From positions 1 through 64,000 of the forward strand of contig CAWFJZ010000044.1 in NCBI GenBank assembly GCA_963816315.1: DNA of 64,000 nucleotides, in the 5' to 3' direction. The notes under the pieces are model-generated. The model did no database searches, was not told the origin of the DNA, and was given only the letters and a program-made list of their open reading frames with translations. This document shows, piece by piece, positions 59,065 to 64,000 of this stretch. Every line of letters begins with the position of its first letter. Within the stretch, counting starts at the first letter, position 1. A program made the position numbers and the translations under genes. The DNA is from CADEEN01 sp963816315. Its GTDB lineage: Bacteria > Pseudomonadota > Gammaproteobacteria > Burkholderiales > Burkholderiaceae_C.

Positions 59065-59953
59065 GCCCGACCCGGCGACAAGGCGGCGCTTCGTCGGCGC
59101 GGCGCTCGGCGTCACCGCGCTCACCACGGGCTGCACCTTCGCCAGCGACGCCGATCACGACGGCGACGATGCGCCGCGCGAGCTGCCGCTGGCGCGGGTG
59201 CCGCGTGTGGCCTGGGTGCTCAGCTCGGGCGGGCCGCGTGGCTTCACGCATGTGGGTGTGCTGCGCGCATTGCACGAGATGGGCCTGGTGCCGGACCTGA
59301 TCGTCGGCGCGTCGGTCGGCGCGCTCGTCGGCGCGCTGCGGGCGTCGGGCCTGTCGGCGCCGGCCATCGAAGCGATCGCGCTCGATCTGCAGCCGTGGTC
59401 GCTGGTGCGCGTCGCCGTCGGCGCCGAGGAGCGACTCAGCGGCGGGCCGGTGGCCGAGCTCGTGCGCCGCCACGTCGCCGTGCAGCAACTCGAGCGCCTG
59501 CCGATCGCCATGGCCTGCGTGGCCTGCCGCAAGCGCGACGGCCGCAGCGTCGCCTTCACCGCCGGCGACGTCGGCCTCGCGGTGCAAGCCAGCGCCGCCA
59601 TCGAAGGCCAGTTCGCGCCGCTGCGCATCCGTGGCGAAACGTATGTCGATGCCGACTGGCACAACCCGTTGCCGGTGCGCCTGGCGCGCGCGCTCGGCGC
59701 GCAGCGAGTCATCGCAGTCGATGCGACGGCGCACCTCGACCGCGCCCCAGCCGGCGCCGAGCGCTACCGTGAAGGCGACTCGAAGAAGAAGGCGCTGATC
59801 GATGCCGACGCGGCCGCGGCCGATCTGGTGCTCAAGCCCGACTTCGGCTACTGGGTCAGCCTGTCACGCGACTTCCGCGAGCGCGCGATCGCGGCGGGGT
59901 ATCGGGACACGATGGCCAGGGAGCGCGAGGTCAAGTCGGTGCATCGCGCTTGA
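59030..59953 (+). CDS. Patatin-like phospholipase, exported
   Basis: A 307-aa protein. The N-terminus RRRFVGAALGVTALTTGC looks like a Tat/lipoprotein signal with lipobox LTTGC. The patatin fold has the oxyanion loop LSSGGPRGFTHVGVL, nucleophile in IVGASVGALVGAL (GxSxG), and catalytic Asp in YVDADWHNPLPVRL, where the usual DG[GA] reads DAD. ATG 59030 overlaps the ATP-grasp gene by 35 bases. It is probably a lipid or ester hydrolase at the inner or outer membrane. Confidence 0.85.
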   Translation: MPWRPAPIRCAEPDPATRRRFVGAALGVTALTTGCTFASDADHDGDDAPRELPLARVPRVAWVLSSGGPRGFTHVGVLRALHEMGLVPDLIVGASVGALVGALRASGLSAPAIEAIALDLQPWSLVRVAVGAEERLSGGPVAELVRRHVAVQQLERLPIAMACVACRKRDGRSVAFTAGDVGLAVQASAAIEGQFAPLRIRGETYVDADWHNPLPVRLARALGAQRVIAVDATAHLDRAPAGAERYREGDSKKKALIDADAAAADLVLKPDFGYWVSLSRDFRERAIAAGYRDTMAREREVKSVHRA

Positions 59954-60815
59954 GGTCGTGAATGAGTGACGGCTTGCGGCCCGTTGCGGTCTTTGAAGGT
60001 CCGCAGGGTTGACGTGCTGGCGTGCGCCAAGCCGCGGGCGGGTGTGCGCTGGCGCGCCACTGCGGCGGTCGGCGCCAAAGGCGCGCCGACTGCGCTGCGG
60101 TGCTCGGCTTTCGGTCGCGCCGCATAACTCGCTGCACTCGTTGCGCTCGAACAGATGCGGCGAGCCAGTTCACGAAGCGCGCGGGTACGCGCGCCGACCG
60201 AAACCCTGTGTGCCCGTTGCGAGACGCAACGGGCGCTCGGGCCGTCCAAGCCTGCGCAGGCAGGCTTGGAGCCGCGGCCCTCTCTCTCGCCGCCGCACAG
60301 GCGCGCCAGCGCACAGCCGCCCACGGCTTGGCGAGGCACCGACTGTTCTTTGTTGGAGTGGAAGGTCGAAAGCCGGGCATCGAGCCCGGCTGTCGCCCGT
60401 GAGCGCGCCTGCGGCGCGCGGCAAGCCGCGGGGCGGGTGCCCGTGGCTGGCCCAACACTCTCCCCCAAGAACGACTGTTCCCGCAAGGCGGCGGGTGGGG
60501 CGCAGGCGGGGCGAATGGCGCCGCCGAGAAGCGCAGGGCTGAGGTCGGCGCGCGTACCCGCGCGCTTCGTGATCTGACTCACCGCGAGTGTTCGAGCGCA
60601 ACGAACGCAGTGAGTGAAGCGAGTTTCGCGGTGCGACCTCAGACCTAGCATCGCAGGGAAACCTCGCGCAGAGAGGGCGAGCGCCGGCTGAGCCCCGACT
60701 GCGCCCCGCCCGCCGCCTTGCTCGCGCACCGGCCACCGCGAAGCGCATTTCCGGACAGTCGCGAACTCACCCAACGGGCCGACTGCGCACGGCGGCGCAC
60801 GTTATCCGTTGCGCT
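59954..60815. repeat. Non-coding mosaic of inverted repeats (862 bases)
   Basis: No credible gene lies here; frames on both strands are Arg/Ala/Cys-rich and mirror each other. Unit A (60102-60207) and unit B (60535-60649) are inverted copies of about 110 bases, both containing gcgcgcgggtacgcgcgccg or its complement and gttgcgctcgaaca/c. Arms 60025-60057 and 60301-60333 are inverted copies matching at 31 of 33 positions by eye. A third partial arm is near 60420-60450. This looks like a dispersed, fold-back repeat cluster. Confidence 0.65.
60212..60392. other. Three consecutive perfect hairpins
   Basis: Within the repeat mosaic: gcccgttgcg/cgcaacgggc (60212-60234, three-base loop), ccaagcctgc/gcaggcttgg (about 60246-60269, four-base loop) and agccgggc/gcccggct (about 60372-60392, five-base loop). 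Such perfect stems suggest a structured RNA or recombination hairpins, but none has a T-tract. Confidence 0.5.
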
Positions 60816-61448
60816 TCACAGCGCCGCCGGCACCACCTGCGCCGCCCCCGGCATCACCGCCAGCTTGCCGGCCGCGCGCAGCGATTCCCACTCGTCGCTC
60901 AACTGCTTGCCCGTCTTGTAGTGCGGCACGCGAAAGACCAGGCGCTTGTAGCGCGTGAAGACGGCGTTTGAACCGGCGACTTCTTCGTTCCAGTACTTGT
61001 GCGCGAGTTCGAGGTTCTTCTCGGTCTCGATCTCGAACTGGTCGCGTGACGACTGGCCGCCGAAGACGTAGAGCTTGCCGCGGTAGATGCGCCAGGTGTT
61101 GGGCCCGCCGCCGCCGCCCCAGGGCACGGCGTAGTTGATGCCGTTGCTGCAGAAGCCACCGAACTGCGGCATGTATTTTTCGGCGGCACGTTGGAACTCG
61201 GCCTTGTTGGCTTCACTCGCAAAACGGTATGTCACGCCCTTGTGTTCGAGCTTGATCGCCGGGTCGCCGCGCACCGCGTTGTTCTGCGTGAAGTAGGCCA
61301 CCGCGTCGTGGCCTTCGAGCATCAGGCGCTCGTCGGCGCCGTCGCTGCTGGTGCGCCACGGGCCGTCGTTCGGGCTGACGTAGGTCGCAGCGAACGACGT
61401 CACGCCGATCGTCGATATCAAGGCAATGAAGGTGCGGCGCAGCAGCAT
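60816..61448 (-). CDS. Exported YHS-domain protein
   Basis: A 210-aa protein. A signal peptide (MLLRRTFIALISTIGVTSFA) is followed by a YHS domain: LEGHDAVAYFTQNNAVRGDP, GVTYRFASEANKAEF and PQFGGFCSNGINYAVPWGG with the conserved Cys. Some relatives have selenocysteine; here a normal Cys codon is used. ATG 61448 has GAGG nine bases upstream; ATG 61457 has no spacing. It follows the EgtB-like gene by 11 bases, so it belongs to that operon. YHS domains are thought to bind metal. Confidence 0.83.
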   Translation of the reverse strand: MLLRRTFIALISTIGVTSFAATYVSPNDGPWRTSSDGADERLMLEGHDAVAYFTQNNAVRGDPAIKLEHKGVTYRFASEANKAEFQRAAEKYMPQFGGFCSNGINYAVPWGGGGGPNTWRIYRGKLYVFGGQSSRDQFEIETEKNLELAHKYWNEEVAGSNAVFTRYKRLVFRVPHYKTGKQLSDEWESLRAAGKLAVMPGAAQVVPAAL

Positions 61449-61459
61449 GGGGTGCATCC

Positions 61460-62770
61460 TCAATCGATGTCGCGAGCCAGACGCACACCGCTGAACTGCC
61501 AGCGGGCGTCGGTGGGGAAAAAATTGCGGTAGCTGGCGCGGATGTGATCGCGCGGTGTCGCGCACGAGCCGCCGCGCAGCACGTATTGGTTGATCATGAA
61601 CTTGCCGTTGTACTCGCCGACTGCACCGTCCCAGGCCCGAAAGCCGGGGTAGGGCGCGTAGGCCGAGGTGGTCCACTCCCAGACGTCGCCGAAAAGTTGC
61701 ATCGGTGTGCCGTCGGCGGCGACGCGAGAGACCGGCATCGGGTGCAGCGCGCCGGACTCGACGAAGTTGCCCTGCGCGGCGGTGCCCGCATGCGTGTGCG
61801 CGGCATGCTCCCACTCGGCTTCCGTCGGCAGGCGGCAAGGCACGCCGTCTTGCGCAGCGCGCCAGTGCGCATAGGCATCGGCTTCGAAGTAGCTCACGTG
61901 CACGATCGGCGTGTGGGCATCGATCGGCACGCGGCCATGCAGCGTGAAGTTGCTCCACGTGTCGCCATCGCGCTGCCAATACGCGGGCGCTTCGATGGCG
62001 TTGGCGCGCCGCCAATCCCAGCCCGCGGCAAGCCACCAGCGCGCGTCGTCATAGCCACCGTCGTCGATGAAGGCCAGCCACTCGCCGTGTGTGACCGGGC
62101 GGTTGGCCAGCGCGTAAGGCCGCAACAGCACGGCGTGGCGCGGCGTTTCGTTGTCGAACGCGAAGCCGTCGCCGTCGTCGGCGCCGTGGCCGATCAGGGC
62201 CGTGCCGCCGGCGAACGGCAGCCAGGCCTGGGCCACCGAGGCAACGCGCGACAGCGGCCAGCGCGCGCGGTACACCGGATGCGTCGGGTTGCACGACAGC
62301 AGGTGCTTGAGGTCGGTCAGCATCAGCTCCTGGTGCTGCTGCTCGTGTTGCAGGCCGAGCTCGACGAGCGCGAGCGCCTCGGCCGGTGCATGGCGCAGCA
62401 GCGACAACAGGCGCTCATCGACGGCATGCCGGTAGGCGCGCACCTCGTCCAACCCCGGCCGCGTGATGAGGCCGCGCTGCGGCCGCGGGTGCTGATCGCC
62501 GACGCCCTGGTAGTAGCTGTTGAAGAGCACGCGAAACGCCGCATGGTGCGGCTCGAAATGTTTCTCGAAGCGCTCGAGCACAAACGTCTCGAAGAACCAG
62601 GTCGTGTGCGCGAGGTGCCACTTCGTCGGGCTCGCATCGGGCATCGACTGCACTTGCGCGTCGGCTTCCGACAGCGGCGCGGCCAGCGCCATGGAGCGCT
62701 CGCGGACTGCGGCAAAGCGCTGCGCCAACACGCTCGTGTCGGCACAGACCCTGGGCTTCAACTTTTTCAT
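61460..62770 (-). CDS. egtB: EgtB-like sulfoxide synthase (ergothioneine/ovothiol-type)
   Basis: A 436-aa non-heme iron enzyme of the EgtB/OvoA superfamily. The DinB-like domain has KWHLAHTTWFFETFVL and the HxxxHxE iron motif in LQHEQQHQELMLTDLKH. The formylglycine-synthase-like domain runs from ~190 to the end, with VPIDAHTPIVHVSYFEADAY, RLPTEAEWEHAA, FGDVWEWTTSAYAPYPGF and a C-terminal RGGSCATP motif. EgtB normally joins a thiol to trimethylhistidine. Here no EgtD follows; a small, different methyltransferase precedes it with an ATGA overlap. The substrate is therefore open. Confidence 0.88.
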   Translation of the reverse strand: MKKLKPRVCADTSVLAQRFAAVRERSMALAAPLSEADAQVQSMPDASPTKWHLAHTTWFFETFVLERFEKHFEPHHAAFRVLFNSYYQGVGDQHPRPQRGLITRPGLDEVRAYRHAVDERLLSLLRHAPAEALALVELGLQHEQQHQELMLTDLKHLLSCNPTHPVYRARWPLSRVASVAQAWLPFAGGTALIGHGADDGDGFAFDNETPRHAVLLRPYALANRPVTHGEWLAFIDDGGYDDARWWLAAGWDWRRANAIEAPAYWQRDGDTWSNFTLHGRVPIDAHTPIVHVSYFEADAYAHWRAAQDGVPCRLPTEAEWEHAAHTHAGTAAQGNFVESGALHPMPVSRVAADGTPMQLFGDVWEWTTSAYAPYPGFRAWDGAVGEYNGKFMINQYVLRGGSCATPRDHIRASYRNFFPTDARWQFSGVRLARDID

Positions 62771-63420
62771 CGGACCGTCTCCTGCTTGCGCCGGCCGCGG
62801 GCGATGTAGCCCATGCCGGCCTGCGTCGATGTGCGCTCGAAACCGTCGCACCAGCGCGCGATCAGATCCCACGGGTGCCAGAGGTCGGCCGGGTGCGCGT
62901 TGTACGGGCGGTTCTTCAACCACGGCAGCAGGTTCAGCGGCCCCGTCCACCACGGAAAGAACTTCATGCCGGCCACCGCCACATGCGCGCCGGGTTTGAC
63001 CTGGCGCATGATGTTGTCCACCGCGGCCGGCGTGCGGCTGATGTCGTGCACGTAGTTGAAGAGCACGGCATCGGCGGGCTGCGGCAGCTTGACCGTCTCG
63101 GCTGCCGTGCAGCACTGCCAGACGTTGCTCCAGCGCTCGCGCATGACACGGTCGCGGGCCTGCTGGAACATCTCCGGGCTTTGTTCGAACGCCATCACCA
63201 GGCCCTGCTCGCCGACCGCCTGGCGCAGCAGTGCGTAGGACAGGCCGGTGCCGGCGCCGACGTCGAGCACGCTCTGCCCGGGCTTCAGTTGCAACGCCGC
63301 GATCGTGCGCTCGCGCAGCGGCATCGTGAACTGCGCCGAGGCGTCGTAACCCGCAGCGCGCAGGCGGTAGCGCTGGATGGAGACGTTGTTGGCGCTCTGC
63401 TTGACCATGATGGTGTGCAT
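62767..63420 (-). CDS. Class I SAM-dependent methyltransferase (not EgtD)
   Basis: A 217-aa methyltransferase. Motif I is VLDVGAGTGLSYALL, motif II region MAFEQSPEMFQQARDRV, and NYVHDISRTPAAVDNIMRQV with MKFFPWWTGPLNLLPW follows. It is shorter than and unlike EgtD (~320 aa, histidine-specific). ATG 63420 or 63408 may be the start; neither has a strong ribosome-binding site. It overlaps the EgtB-like start (62767-62770), so it likely modifies a substrate or product of that enzyme, though this is inference. Confidence 0.83.
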   Translation of the reverse strand: MHTIMVKQSANNVSIQRYRLRAAGYDASAQFTMPLRERTIAALQLKPGQSVLDVGAGTGLSYALLRQAVGEQGLVMAFEQSPEMFQQARDRVMRERWSNVWQCCTAAETVKLPQPADAVLFNYVHDISRTPAAVDNIMRQVKPGAHVAVAGMKFFPWWTGPLNLLPWLKNRPYNAHPADLWHPWDLIARWCDGFERTSTQAGMGYIARGRRKQETVR

Positions 63421-63481
63421 TCTTGGGTTGTCGGCAGCGGTGTTGGTTCCTTACGAGGTCAAGGTTCCTCACGCTGCTGGT

Positions 63482-64000
63482 TCAACGCGTCATCGCGCGC
63501 CGCCAACCGTAACTCAGGACATCGACCAGCGCCACCAGCAGCAGCATCGCCACGAGCACCGTGCAGGTCTTGTTCATGTGGAACAGGCCCATGTGAAATG
63601 ACAGCAACTGCCCCAGGCCGCCGGCGCCGACGACGCCGAGCACGGCCGCGGCGCGGATGTTGTTCTCCCAGCGGTAGAGCGTGTAGCTCATCAGTTGCGG
63701 CAGGATTTGCGGCAGCGTGGCGTAGAGAAAGACGCGGCCGTTGGCCACGCCTTGTGCACGCAAGGCGAAGCCGGGGCCGGGCGGGGCGTTTTCGATCGCC
63801 TCGGCAAACAGGCGGCCGAGCACGCCCGTGGTGTGAAAGGCCAGTGCCAGCGTGCCGGCAAACGGTCCGAGGCCGGCCGAGATCAGCAGCAGCGCGGCCC
63901 AGACGAGCTCCGGGATGGAGCGCAGCGCGTTGAGCACCAGGCGCGTCGGCGCACGTGCCAACGCCGCGTCGCCGGCGTGCATGCGCGCGGCGGGCAACGC
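63482..64000 (-). CDS. phnE: Phosphonate-type ABC transporter permease, C-terminal part
   Basis: The C-terminal 172 residues of a PhnE-type permease; the 5' end lies past the window edge. ALRSIPELVWAALLLISAGL is the conserved segment after the first helices. FAEAIENAPPGPGFALRAQG is the ATPase-contacting loop, and RWENNIRAAAVLGVVGAGGL is diagnostic of PhnE. It imports phosphonates or phosphite; phnC and phnD would be expected upstream. Confidence 0.9.
   Translation of the reverse strand, partial: ALPAARMHAGDAALARAPTRLVLNALRSIPELVWAALLLISAGLGPFAGTLALAFHTTGVLGRLFAEAIENAPPGPGFALRAQGVANGRVFLYATLPQILPQLMSYTLYRWENNIRAAAVLGVVGAGGLGQLLSFHMGLFHMNKTCTVLVAMLLLVALVDVLSYGWRRAMTR

Noticed and set aside
59848..60774. 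Open frames on both strands (up to ~300 codons) in the 60-kb gap
   Set aside because: Arg/Ala/Cys-rich, no ribosome-binding sites, and mirror-image similarity between strands is explained by the inverted DNA repeats.
61460..62770. Calling the EgtB-like protein SenA (selenoneine synthase)
   Set aside because: No SenB glycosyltransferase or SenC selenophosphate synthase is next to it; EgtB-like is as far as the sequence allows.

Overview
The window looks like a chromosomal piece of a high-GC betaproteobacterium, most likely Burkholderiales (Rubrivivax/Leptothrix-like). The reasons are the sdhCDAB-sdhE-gltA cluster, the NasT-type nitrate assimilation operon, the mutL...miaA linkage, the FadN-type beta-oxidation enzyme, and intergenic GC-rich repeats of a kind common in that order. 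I see no rRNA, tRNA, CRISPR array, transposase or integrase. Both ends cut genes (an acyl-CoA dehydrogenase on the left, phnE on the right).

Layout. 0-6.4 kb (+): fatty-acid beta-oxidation block (acyl-CoA dehydrogenase, FadN-like bifunctional enzyme, thiolase, DUF1569 protein, an alpha/beta hydrolase lacking its nucleophile elbow, a frameshifted enoyl-CoA hydratase). 6.5-10.4 kb (+): secreted DUF1800/DUF1501 pair and an SGNH hydrolase. 10.4-13.7 kb (-): YciI protein, an ArsR/SRPBCC pair with a leaderless-type promoter, and a secreted subtilase. 13.9-20 kb (+): Atm1-like ABC exporter, HypT-like LysR regulator and a gltIJKL glutamate/aspartate importer with a frameshifted ATPase. 20-32.5 kb (-): TauE exporter, frameshifted DUF1080 lipoprotein, then the nitrate assimilation locus, transcribed nasT -> nrtA-nrtB-nrtD-GAF-nirB-nirD-nasA-cobA, with most genes overlapping by four bases. 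32.5-37.1 kb (-): small unknown genes, a compact immA-DUF4406-membrane-Cys-rich-unknown cassette, thyA and a ccdAB toxin-antitoxin pair. 37.1-41 kb: frameshifted ABC exporter, RHH/SPFH pair, diguanylate cyclase. 41-51.8 kb (-): AttH-like lipocalin, FtsX permease and ATPase, miaA, MFS transporter, pseudouridine synthase, two tandem hydrolase lipoproteins, mutL. 51.8-59.9 kb (+): DedA protein, succinate dehydrogenase operon, citrate synthase, ATP-grasp and patatin proteins. 59.95-60.8 kb: non-coding inverted-repeat mosaic. 60.8-64 kb (-): phnE fragment, methyltransferase, EgtB-like sulfoxide synthase, YHS protein.

The most informative signal is the nrtA leader. A sigma54 -24/-12 element is followed by two hairpins with six-base loops, each with A at position 1 and G at position 4. 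The second hairpin overlaps the 5' arm of a strong intrinsic terminator just before nrtA. With the ANTAR protein NasT encoded directly upstream, this is a complete antitermination switch. Other regulatory signals are an ArsR operator overlapping a strong sigma70 promoter and its start codon, and a 16-bp palindrome covering the -10 of the SPFH/RHH operon.

Four genes (enoyl-CoA hydratase, gltL, DUF1080 protein, MsbA-like exporter) are each split by a single small frameshift. That density suggests sequencing or assembly error as much as real gene decay.
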